This document shows, in pieces, positions 6,740 through 13,773 of a DNA stretch of 18,647 nucleotides. The DNA is from JALQXV01 sp051005235 (GTDB lineage Bacteria; Patescibacteriota; Saccharimonadia; Saccharimonadales; 2-12-FULL-41-12). Numbering within the stretch: position 1 is the first letter of the stretch; every line of letters begins with the position of its first letter. Under the pieces are notes generated by a model, which did not search any database, had not been told where the DNA came from, and saw nothing but the letters and a program-made list of their open reading frames with translations. Both the position numbers and the translations under genes were made by a program. The DNA lies in NCBI GenBank assembly GCA_051005235.1, contig JBPCJO010000089.1:1-18647 (forward strand). The letters are read 5' to 3'.

Positions 6740-7834
6740 ATGCGTAAACACCAAGATCAACAGCTATTTATAAATATTGAGTCCAAGACCGTTATCCGGA
6801 TACTTGCTCTGGTTGTTGCAACCCTATTGCTACTTAGTTTTGTGCATAATATTGCCAAACCACTGACACTGATTTTTACTTCATTCTTTTTGGCCTTGGC
6901 GCTTAATCCGGCAGTTTCTAAAATTTCTATCATGCTCCATACGAAAAGCCGGATCAGGGCAACCGCCTTAGCTTATATTTTAGTGTTGACGTTCTTAATT
7001 TCTTTTATCGCATTTGTGATTCCTCCGCTGGTTAAACAAACCGTAGACTTTATCCAACAGGTGCCGAGTAGTATCCAAGATTATAAAAACGATAGTTCAC
7101 CAATTAACGATTTTGTAACTCGCTATAACCTTGGTGACCAAGTTGATCGTTTTTCTCAAGACTTTGGCAGCCGGTTTGGTGATATTGGCAAACCGGTGCT
7201 ATCAACTGCCGGTGCGATCGGCACAACGGTTGCAAGTACCATCATCGTATTGGTATTGACCTTCATGATGTTAGTCGAAGGACCTCGGTGGATTAAAAGC
7301 TATTGGAGTGTGCAGTCGGCCGCCAAGCGGGTCCATCGCCAGGAAATCGCTGCCCGCATGTATAAAGTGGTGACTAACTATGTTAACGGCCAGGTGCTAA
7401 TTGCCGCCATCGGCGGTACATTTGCCAGTATTTTCATATTTATCTTCAGCCAGATATTCAACGCGCCGGTTAACGCCATAGCCTTGGGTGGCATTATCGC
7501 CCTGTTTGCTCTCTTGCCGCTGATTGGTACGATCTTGGGAGCAACCATTGTAGTACTGGCTTGTCTACTGGTATCGGTACCGCTGGCTATTGCGGTCGCG
7601 GTCTACTTTATTATTTACCAACAAATCGAAAACGTGACGCTTCAGCCATATATTCAATCGCGAGGAAACAGTTTGACACCACTATTAGTTTTTGTGGCTG
7701 CCCTACTTGGTATTGGCCTGGGCGGTATTTTAGGGGCATTCGTAGCTATTCCTGCGGCCGGTTGTATTAAAATCTTAGCAGAAGATTACTTTTTGAACCA
7801 TCGCCCGACAAAGCAACCAATCACAGAAGCGTAG
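6740..7834 (+). CDS. AI-2E family transporter-like membrane protein
   Basis: A 364-aa polytopic membrane protein. Hydrophobic segments lie at ~17-35, 40-56, 70-93, ~155-175 and several from ~210 to the end, with a soluble insert at ~95-150 (QQVPSSIQDYKNDSSPINDFV). This is the pattern of the AI-2E/PerM (UPF0118) family, including the conserved late region with YFIIYQQIENVTLQPYI and the glycine-rich GIGLGGILGAFVAIP helix. Family members have been linked to autoinducer export or to Na+/H+ exchange; which applies here cannot be read from sequence. It has its own leaderless promoter. It ends one base from the convergent cysS stop, with no hairpin in between, so transcripts from the two strands may overlap at their 3' ends. 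Confidence 0.85.
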   Translation: MRKHQDQQLFINIESKTVIRILALVVATLLLLSFVHNIAKPLTLIFTSFFLALALNPAVSKISIMLHTKSRIRATALAYILVLTFLISFIAFVIPPLVKQTVDFIQQVPSSIQDYKNDSSPINDFVTRYNLGDQVDRFSQDFGSRFGDIGKPVLSTAGAIGTTVASTIIVLVLTFMMLVEGPRWIKSYWSVQSAAKRVHRQEIAARMYKVVTNYVNGQVLIAAIGGTFASIFIFIFSQIFNAPVNAIALGGIIALFALLPLIGTILGATIVVLACLLVSVPLAIAVAVYFIIYQQIENVTLQPYIQSRGNSLTPLLVFVAALLGIGLGGILGAFVAIPAAGCIKILAEDYFLNHRPTKQPITEA

Positions 7835-7835
7835 T

Positions 7836-9236
7836 CTACCCCCGATACCAGATCGGGCCGTGAGAAGTATCACGGATGTTAATATTCTCTGCCAGTAAGG
7901 TGTCACGGATCGTGTCAGAGGTTTGCCACTCTTTGTTGGCACGGGCTATTTGGCGTTCGGCAATCAACTCTTTTTGAGCGGCTGTAATATCTGACGAAAC
8001 AGTTAGCTGCAACCCAAGCATTCTATCAAGCTTGCTTATAAACCTGCTAAAAGCATCTAATTCATCTTTAGGTAGACCCTCGTTTCGCTGATCAATAATA
8101 GTAGCGATTACTTCGAGCGCTTTGGGCGTATTAAGATCGTTTTGTAAATGCTCTAAAACCGCAGACGAGTATTCTGTATAATTAACCGGATCGATGGCCA
8201 CTAGTTCGCTGTTTGGTTGAAATCGCAAGTCGGCAAAGGCTTGCAATGTTTTGAGCCGGTTTTGAGCGGCTTCGAGGGCCTCCCAGCTAAAATTAGCCTC
8301 GGTGCGGTAGTGGCTTTGCAGTATTAACATACGAAAATCAGTGGCGGTAAAGCCTTTATGGATAAGATCTTCTAGCGTGTATCCGTTGCCAAGGCTCTTT
8401 GCGATCCTAGTACCGTTTACCTGTAGAAAGTTGCCATGGACCCAGTAGCGGACAAATTGCTTACCGGTGGCAGCTTCGCTTTGGGCAATTTCGTTGGTGT
8501 GATGGACTGGAATGTGGTCGATACCGCCGGTATGGATGTCTAGGGTCTCGCCAAGGTACTTCATTGCCATTGCCGAGCATTCGATGTGCCAACCCGGAAA
8601 CCCTATGCCCCAGGGGCTATCCCATTCCATGTCTCTTGATTCGCCTTTAGGAGATAACTTCCAGAGCGCAAAATCTGAAGCCTGTTTTTTTTGGCCGATA
8701 TCTACCCGCTTGCCAGCTTGCTGACCTTCTAAATCGAGCCGCGCCATATGGCCATAGTCTTGAAAGTGGGTACTGTCAAAATATACGCCGTCGTTAATAA
8801 TGTAGGTATAACCCTTTGATTCTAGGGTTTGAATAAGTTTAATTTGTTCGGCAATGTGGTCGGTGGCTTTAACTAGGTTGTGGCGGTTAACCAAAATATT
8901 GAGCGAGTCGAGACCGTTTAAAAAGTCTTTTGTGTAAAATTCGGCAACCTCCCACGCCGTTTTGCCTTCGCGACGGGCGCCTTTTTCTAACTTATCTTCC
9001 CCGTCATCACCATCACTCACTAAGTGGCCGACATCAGTAATATTCATTACCCAATCCAGTGTATAGCCGCTAGCTTGTAGTGTTCTGGCTAAAACATCCC
9101 ACCGAACATATGCCGTCCAGTTGCCCACAGTTAGGGCGTCATAAACAGTTGGTCCGCAGGAATACATGCCAACGGTTTTGCCGTTTAACGCTGTAAAGTC
9201 GTCAACCGACCGAGTAAGCGTATTGTGTAGTTTCAT
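7836..9236 (-). CDS. cysS: Cysteinyl-tRNA synthetase
   Basis: 466 aa, full length for this class I synthetase, which charges tRNA-Cys. The start at 9236 was chosen for the strong AAGGAGG at 9246-9252, 9 nt upstream, and because MKLHNTLTRS matches the family N-terminus; the upstream extension lies inside the neighbour. Seen: CGPTVYD (27-33), MNITDVGHL (64-72), WHIECSAM with C220, HHTNEIAQSE (245-254), and the KMSKS-type loop IAKSLGN (278-284). Zinc ligands expected from the E. coli enzyme (Cys, Cys, His, Glu) match C27, C220, H245 and E249. The HIGH-type signature reads T36-V-G-N, lacking the first His normal in HIGN. It is the last gene of the minus-strand cluster and overlaps the DHH phosphoesterase gene by 35 bp, within which its Shine-Dalgarno lies. 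Confidence 0.95.
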   Translation of the reverse strand: MKLHNTLTRSVDDFTALNGKTVGMYSCGPTVYDALTVGNWTAYVRWDVLARTLQASGYTLDWVMNITDVGHLVSDGDDGEDKLEKGARREGKTAWEVAEFYTKDFLNGLDSLNILVNRHNLVKATDHIAEQIKLIQTLESKGYTYIINDGVYFDSTHFQDYGHMARLDLEGQQAGKRVDIGQKKQASDFALWKLSPKGESRDMEWDSPWGIGFPGWHIECSAMAMKYLGETLDIHTGGIDHIPVHHTNEIAQSEAATGKQFVRYWVHGNFLQVNGTRIAKSLGNGYTLEDLIHKGFTATDFRMLILQSHYRTEANFSWEALEAAQNRLKTLQAFADLRFQPNSELVAIDPVNYTEYSSAVLEHLQNDLNTPKALEVIATIIDQRNEGLPKDELDAFSRFISKLDRMLGLQLTVSSDITAAQKELIAERQIARANKEWQTSDTIRDTLLAENINIRDTSHGPIWYRG

Positions 9237-10242
9237 CTTGGTTGTCCTCCTTGCTAGTAAGTAATTGTGAAGCCTCGCCGAGACAGGCTGTCTTAACCTC
9301 GTTAAATGATCTGCCGTCGACGACTTTAAAGCCGGCGGCGTACGGGTGGCCACCACCACCAAACTTTTTAGCTACCTCTGCGGCGATAGCAAATCCGTAA
9401 TTAGCGCGCAGCTTAGCCGTAATACGACCGTTCGGGTAGGTTTTAAAGGCAACGGCTAACTTGACGCCGGTAACCATGCGCATTTCATCTAGCACCAACA
9501 CTGAGGGATTATACTGGTGGCTGTATTTTTCGATCTCTTCCCAGGGAATCGTAACATGCGCGATTTGTTGGTCGTCGCTATACTCAACCCGCCCTAGTAA
9601 CACAGATTTATATTTTAGTAATTCTGGGCTCTTTTTATGCATGGCTCGGCGGGCATCTTCTAGGGCTGGTATGCTGACACCTTGCGCTACCAGTTCAGAG
9701 ACGATGGCGACGCTCCGGGCGCTAGTAGCTTCACTGGTTAAACCCATGCTGTCAGACATAATAGAGGTCATAATTAAGTTGTTTGCGCTCTCACTACGCT
9801 TCCATGACAACAGCTCGCTAAGTTCGTATAGTAATTCTCCGGTAGATACTGCTGGCTGCAAATGCGTGACAGTTGCAAAGTCAATCGTTGGGTCTGTCGC
9901 AATATGATGGTCTAGTACAATACAGGGCTTGGTTTTTAACCATTGGATAGAACCTGACTTTTGAAGTTGTTCCAATAAAATAATAGCCGATGTATCGACT
10001 ATAATGCTGGCGTCAAATCTAACGGGCAACTCGTTTTGGACACGGTCCCAGCCTTCTAGATAACGTAAATACCCCGGGATTTCGGCGCCGCAATATAGAT
10101 GCACCTTTTTGCCTAGGTCGGCTAAGATATGTTCAAGCGCCAATGCGCTGGCCAAACTGTCGCCATCTGGGTTATCAGCTTGTACCACCACAATAATTTG
10201 CGAATCGGTAATTATCTGTTGGATAGTGGCTTCTTGGCTCAT
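9202..10242 (-). CDS. DHH/DHHA1 phosphoesterase, NrnA-like
   Basis: 346 aa. The N-terminal DHH domain has the metal-binding motifs NPDGDSLAS (24-32), VDTS (82-85), LDHH (110-113) and IMSDSMG (161-167); the C-terminal DHHA1 domain has KFGGGGHPYAAGF (293-305). This order matches NrnA-type nanoRNases, which degrade short RNA fragments and often dephosphorylate pAp, and less closely cyclic dinucleotide phosphodiesterases. It lacks the membrane, PAS and GGDEF parts of GdpP. The residue before motif I that is usually His (SHxNPDGD) reads QADNPDGD. The ATG directly follows the recR stop (TAAATG), suggesting translational coupling; its 3' end overlaps cysS. Confidence 0.85.
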   Translation of the reverse strand: MSQEATIQQIITDSQIIVVVQADNPDGDSLASALALEHILADLGKKVHLYCGAEIPGYLRYLEGWDRVQNELPVRFDASIIVDTSAIILLEQLQKSGSIQWLKTKPCIVLDHHIATDPTIDFATVTHLQPAVSTGELLYELSELLSWKRSESANNLIMTSIMSDSMGLTSEATSARSVAIVSELVAQGVSIPALEDARRAMHKKSPELLKYKSVLLGRVEYSDDQQIAHVTIPWEEIEKYSHQYNPSVLVLDEMRMVTGVKLAVAFKTYPNGRITAKLRANYGFAIAAEVAKKFGGGGHPYAAGFKVVDGRSFNEVKTACLGEASQLLTSKEDNQDETTQYAYSVG

Positions 10243-10845
10243 TTAGAAGGCCTGTCGCCCTTCTAATGCCCTACTGAGTGTTATCTGGTCTGCATACTCT
10301 AAGTCGAGTCCTATGGGCAGTCCGCGCGCCAGGCGCGTTATTTTTACTTTGTCACCTATCTCTTGGGCTAAAAACAACGCAGTTGACTCGCCTTCGACAC
10401 TGGTGTTGGTGGCCAAAATGATTTCTTTAATTTTATCTTCTTGAATTCGAGTTAAAAGTTCGCGAAAATGTAGTTTTTCTGGCCCAACATTATCTATAGG
10501 AGAAACTAAGCCGCCAAGTACGTGATAGGTACCAGTAAATTGGCCGGTGCGCTCTAATGCCAAAATATCGAACGGGTCCTCTACGACGGCAACAACTGTT
10601 TTATCCCGCCGTGGGTCGGTATATAGGGGTGAGACTGTTTCGTTGGCATTAATTAGGGCGAACGTCTTAGGGCAATGCCGTATATCAGTGTGCAGTTTGG
10701 CAAGTGTTTCGGCAATTTGTTGGCTTTTAGTGGGGTCGGTACGAAGTAAAAAGTAAGCGTAGCGCTCGGCACTGCGTGGCCCAACACCTGGCAGGGCGCC
10801 CAGGGCTGTCATAACATTTTCGAGGGCTTTTGGAAGTACGCTCAC
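10243..10845 (-). CDS. recR: Recombination mediator protein RecR
   Basis: 200 aa, typical length. RecR with RecO/RecF loads RecA at gaps. Seen in order: helix-hairpin-helix ALGALPGVGPRSAERYA (14-30); the position of the C4 zinc finger (58-75); the Toprim domain with VVAVVEDPFDILALE (84-98) and the characteristic YHVLGGLVSPIDNVGPEKL; and ILATNTSVEGESTALFLAQ. The zinc finger has decayed: only C58 of the four Cys remains and the others read T61, S72 and Y75. It is 13 bp downstream of the ebfC-like gene, a very common recR partner, and directly before the DHH gene. Confidence 0.95.
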   Translation of the reverse strand: MSVLPKALENVMTALGALPGVGPRSAERYAYFLLRTDPTKSQQIAETLAKLHTDIRHCPKTFALINANETVSPLYTDPRRDKTVVAVVEDPFDILALERTGQFTGTYHVLGGLVSPIDNVGPEKLHFRELLTRIQEDKIKEIILATNTSVEGESTALFLAQEIGDKVKITRLARGLPIGLDLEYADQITLSRALEGRQAF

Positions 10846-10858
10846 GCTAAATTACGGC

Positions 10859-11152
10859 TTAGAGACCTAAGTTGCCAAGCATGCCCATCATTGGTTGCAT
10901 TTTTTCGGCGGCAACTTTTTGGCTTTGGGCTATGGCCTGCTTGACGGCTTCTTCTACATATTTTTCGGTGGTGCGAATGTCGTTAAGGTCAACTCGTTCT
11001 GGATCGATACTGATGCGCTTGATTTTTTGCTCGCCGGTGATCTCTACAGTTACCGCGTCGTCTCCCGCAGACACAGTAATCACCTGCTTCTGAAGTTCTT
11101 TTTGCATCTTCTTAACTTTCATTAACATCTTTGCTTGGTCAAATTTATTCAT
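10859..11152 (-). CDS. YbaB/EbfC family nucleoid-associated protein
   Basis: 97 aa. The N-terminal helix MNKFDQAKMLMKVKKMQKEL is followed by the core VTVEITGEQKIKRISIDPE (34-52) and a C-terminal helix with many Gln/Ala/Lys, ending in MQPMMGMLGNLGL. This is the whole length of the YbaB/EbfC family, small dimeric DNA-binding proteins. The Shine-Dalgarno GGGGAGA (11155-11161) lies 2-4 nt before the start, so spacing is short. The order ebfC-recR is conserved in many bacteria, often after dnaX; here dnaB and a membrane protein gene lie between. Confidence 0.93.
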   Translation of the reverse strand: MNKFDQAKMLMKVKKMQKELQKQVITVSAGDDAVTVEITGEQKIKRISIDPERVDLNDIRTTEKYVEEAVKQAIAQSQKVAAEKMQPMMGMLGNLGL

Positions 11153-11185
11153 AGTCTCCCCTTTTTATATCATTAGTGTAACAGA

Positions 11186-12385
11186 TTAGCGCTCAGTGGT
11201 CAGTGCTTTTGTGGTTGCCTCTACAGCCGGCCAGGCTACGAAGTAACGCTGTAGCTGGTAAAAACTCGACCCGGCTATTACTAACACAATAAACCCAACG
11301 CCAAGAGAACGGGCCACCGGGTTACGAGGGAACACCGTAAACCAACTTTGCAACATGTATGAAATGCCGTTGGCAATAACTATATAGAAAATCGGTATTA
11401 CTAAACTTAGGGTAGCCACATTACCAAGTCCAACTAAAACGAACCCGAACCCAAGCGCTCCAAAGGTTAGCTTTTCGCGGGTTGGATAGTATCCTGCATG
11501 AAAGGCGTACAAACCCAGTGCGATCATAGCGATGGAAAATATATCAAATACCGGTGTGCCTATGAGCCAACGAGTTGGGTCGCTTGGACCAGTCAAAAAA
11601 AGTTGCTGGGGTATGTCTAGTATACGATTACCAATTACAGGAAGCGACAACTCCTTAGAGCTGTCGTATCCGAGCCACCGAATAATTTGACTCGGTTTTA
11701 GCGCAAAACTATATAGCAACGGCAAGATGGTGAGCAAAAATGCTGAACCGCTTATAATTTTAAGTCCTATTGGGACATTTTTGAGCGATTTTAGAATTAC
11801 TTTTCGAATAACGAATAATCCTCCTACTACGAATAGCCAGGTTCCGGGCACATAAAATGTGAGCGCCAGCAGAATGGCTGCAATTGGATACTTTTTACTA
11901 CTATCTTTCGAGATAATCCACAGACATATAAGTAACAGTGTTGGTACGATCGTTAAGTACAGCACGTCCAAATTGGCAAGCCGTCCGTGGTGTAAAAACC
12001 AACTGGATGTGATAAACATGGCCAACGTTAACACCGACACCCGAGCCGTATACCATTTACGGAGCATAAAGTAGAGCAATAGCGCCGCAGTTACCGCTAC
12101 AGCTACAGATGCCAACCGCATATATATATCATCTTCAGTAAATTTTAAGGTAATAATCTGCAAGCCTTTAACGGGAGCAAATAAAATATCATTTTTTATG
12201 GCGCTCATTGTAGCTGAGCCAAGGTAGACAGCATGCTCTTTTAAGCCATATGTCACTAAACTCAAGAGCTGGTAAACAAGTAAGCCGAGCGCTGCCAGCG
12301 CGATTATACCAGGTAACACAATCGATTTAGCGACCGTGACGGCCGGTTTTTTAGATGGCTTAAAACGAAACCAAGTTTTTTTCAT
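11186..12385 (-). CDS. Polytopic membrane protein, GT-C (GT39-like) glycosyltransferase candidate
   Basis: 399 aa with about ten hydrophobic segments, starting with a basic N-terminus (MKKTWFRFKPSKK) and a first helix at ~22-46. The loop after helix 1 holds acidic residues (FTEDDIYMR, 82-90), and a later segment reads FLHHGRLANLDVLYL (~130-144). This resembles the GT-C pattern of PMT/ArnT-like enzymes, in which an Arg-x3-Asp-like loop precedes a membrane helix; such enzymes use polyprenyl-phosphate sugars on the outer membrane face. The match is by eye only. AAGG lies 6 nt before the ATG, and a TATACA about 10 nt upstream could be an internal promoter. It sits between dnaB and ebfC without an obvious functional link. 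Confidence 0.6.
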   Translation of the reverse strand: MKKTWFRFKPSKKPAVTVAKSIVLPGIIALAALGLLVYQLLSLVTYGLKEHAVYLGSATMSAIKNDILFAPVKGLQIITLKFTEDDIYMRLASVAVAVTAALLLYFMLRKWYTARVSVLTLAMFITSSWFLHHGRLANLDVLYLTIVPTLLLICLWIISKDSSKKYPIAAILLALTFYVPGTWLFVVGGLFVIRKVILKSLKNVPIGLKIISGSAFLLTILPLLYSFALKPSQIIRWLGYDSSKELSLPVIGNRILDIPQQLFLTGPSDPTRWLIGTPVFDIFSIAMIALGLYAFHAGYYPTREKLTFGALGFGFVLVGLGNVATLSLVIPIFYIVIANGISYMLQSWFTVFPRNPVARSLGVGFIVLVIAGSSFYQLQRYFVAWPAVEATTKALTTER

Positions 12386-12411
12386 ATTGCCTTATTGTAT
12401 AACCCCTGTAA

Positions 12412-13770
12412 TTAATTGTCGAACGGCGTGCTGTGCCGTTTGTCGATACTGCGAATGCGCTGCTTCTCGCGGTCGAAGTAAAGCTCGATGGCACCAGTAG
12501 GGCCATTACGATGTTTTTTAATGAAGACGTCCATAACGTTTTTACGTTCTGTTTCGGGGTTATAGTACTCTTCGCGGTACAAAAAGGCGACGACATCGGC
12601 ATCTTGCTCGATTGAGCCCGACTCGCGGAGGTCGGATAGCTGTGGTATTTGCGGATTACGACTTTCGACGGAGCGGCTTAACTGGCTCAGGGCAACCAGT
12701 GGCACATTCAGTTCTCTGGCAATTCCCTTTAAGCCTCGGGAAATTTCTGAAATTTCTTGGACGCGATTACCATCTCCGCCAAATTTACTGCCACCACTCA
12801 TCAGTTGCAGATAGTCTACAATAACTAAGCCGAGTGGGTGCTGATGTGCTTCGCGCCGGGCCTTAGTGCGCATTTCACTGACGGTAATACCGGGGCTATC
12901 ATCGATGTAAATTTCGGCTTCGCTCAGTGTTCCCATGGCGTGGGCGATTTTTTCAAAGTCGGCGTCAGTTAAGTTGCCTGTGCGCAGCGCCCAGGCGTCA
13001 ACGCCGGACTCACGAGCTAACATTCGGTCTACCAACTGCTCTTTACTCATTTCGAGGCTGAATATAAGCACTGGTTGATTAGCGCCAACCGCCACGTTAT
13101 GGGCTAAGTTTAAGACCATGGCGGTTTTACCCATGCTGGGACGGGCTGCTAACACCAACAGGTCACTGCGTTGCAGGCCGGCTAAAATGTTATCGAGATC
13201 TTTATATCCGGTTGGTACACCACGGATCGTGCCTTTATCTTTATGGAGTTCATCAAGCCGCTCAAAACTTTCGCTCAAGATTTGTTCTAAGCTGACAATG
13301 TCTTGCTTAACCTGTTTTTGGCTTACGTCGAATAATCGTGACTCGGCTTGTTCAACCAGTGACTGTAGTGTCTCTGTTTCGTCATAACCAAGGTTGGTAA
13401 TGTCCTGGCTGGCTTTAATTAGCTTGCGGCGCATAGATTTTGTCGAGACGATCTCGGCATATTGCATGACGTGGGCGGCGCTGGGCACAAAGTTAGTTAG
13501 CTCGGTGACGTAGGACGCGCCGCCTACGGTGTCAAGCAAACCGTTGTTGCGGAGTTCGTTGGTTAACGTCAGTACGTCAATCGGGCTATGCTTATCGTAC
13601 AAGCTTTTAAGCGCGCCATAGATCTGACCATGTCGTTCATCGTAAAAATCGGTATCGGTAATAATGTCGGCGACTTTAACAATCGCATCACTATCGATAA
13701 GGATAGCGCCCAACAGGCTGGCTTCGGCCTCGGCGTTCTGTGGCGGCAGTTTAGCGTTTTTAGGATCCAT
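12412..13770 (-). CDS. dnaB: Replicative DNA helicase DnaB
   Basis: 452 aa, standard length, without an intein. The N-terminal primase-interacting domain (1-~110) starts with the typical LPPQNAEAEASLLGAIL (8-24). A linker helix joins it to a RecA-like ATPase with GVPTGYKDLDNILAGLQ (184-200), Walker A ARPSMGKTA (209-217), FSLEMS (236-241), Walker B VIVDYLQLM (315-323), SQLSRSVESR and DLRESGSIEQDADVV. It unwinds DNA 5'-3' at the fork and works with the DnaX clamp loader encoded 3 bp upstream. The close spacing indicates one transcript with dnaX. Confidence 0.97.
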   Translation of the reverse strand: MDPKNAKLPPQNAEAEASLLGAILIDSDAIVKVADIITDTDFYDERHGQIYGALKSLYDKHSPIDVLTLTNELRNNGLLDTVGGASYVTELTNFVPSAAHVMQYAEIVSTKSMRRKLIKASQDITNLGYDETETLQSLVEQAESRLFDVSQKQVKQDIVSLEQILSESFERLDELHKDKGTIRGVPTGYKDLDNILAGLQRSDLLVLAARPSMGKTAMVLNLAHNVAVGANQPVLIFSLEMSKEQLVDRMLARESGVDAWALRTGNLTDADFEKIAHAMGTLSEAEIYIDDSPGITVSEMRTKARREAHQHPLGLVIVDYLQLMSGGSKFGGDGNRVQEISEISRGLKGIARELNVPLVALSQLSRSVESRNPQIPQLSDLRESGSIEQDADVVAFLYREEYYNPETERKNVMDVFIKKHRNGPTGAIELYFDREKQRIRSIDKRHSTPFDN

Positions 13771-13773
13771 TGC

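Noticed and set aside
7834..7836. Shared terminator between the AI-2E gene and cysS
   Set aside because: The stops are one base apart and no hairpin with a T-tract is visible around them.
9237..9362. Longer cysS start at 9362
   Set aside because: It lies in the DHH phosphoesterase gene, has no family similarity, and the ATG at 9236 has a strong Shine-Dalgarno.
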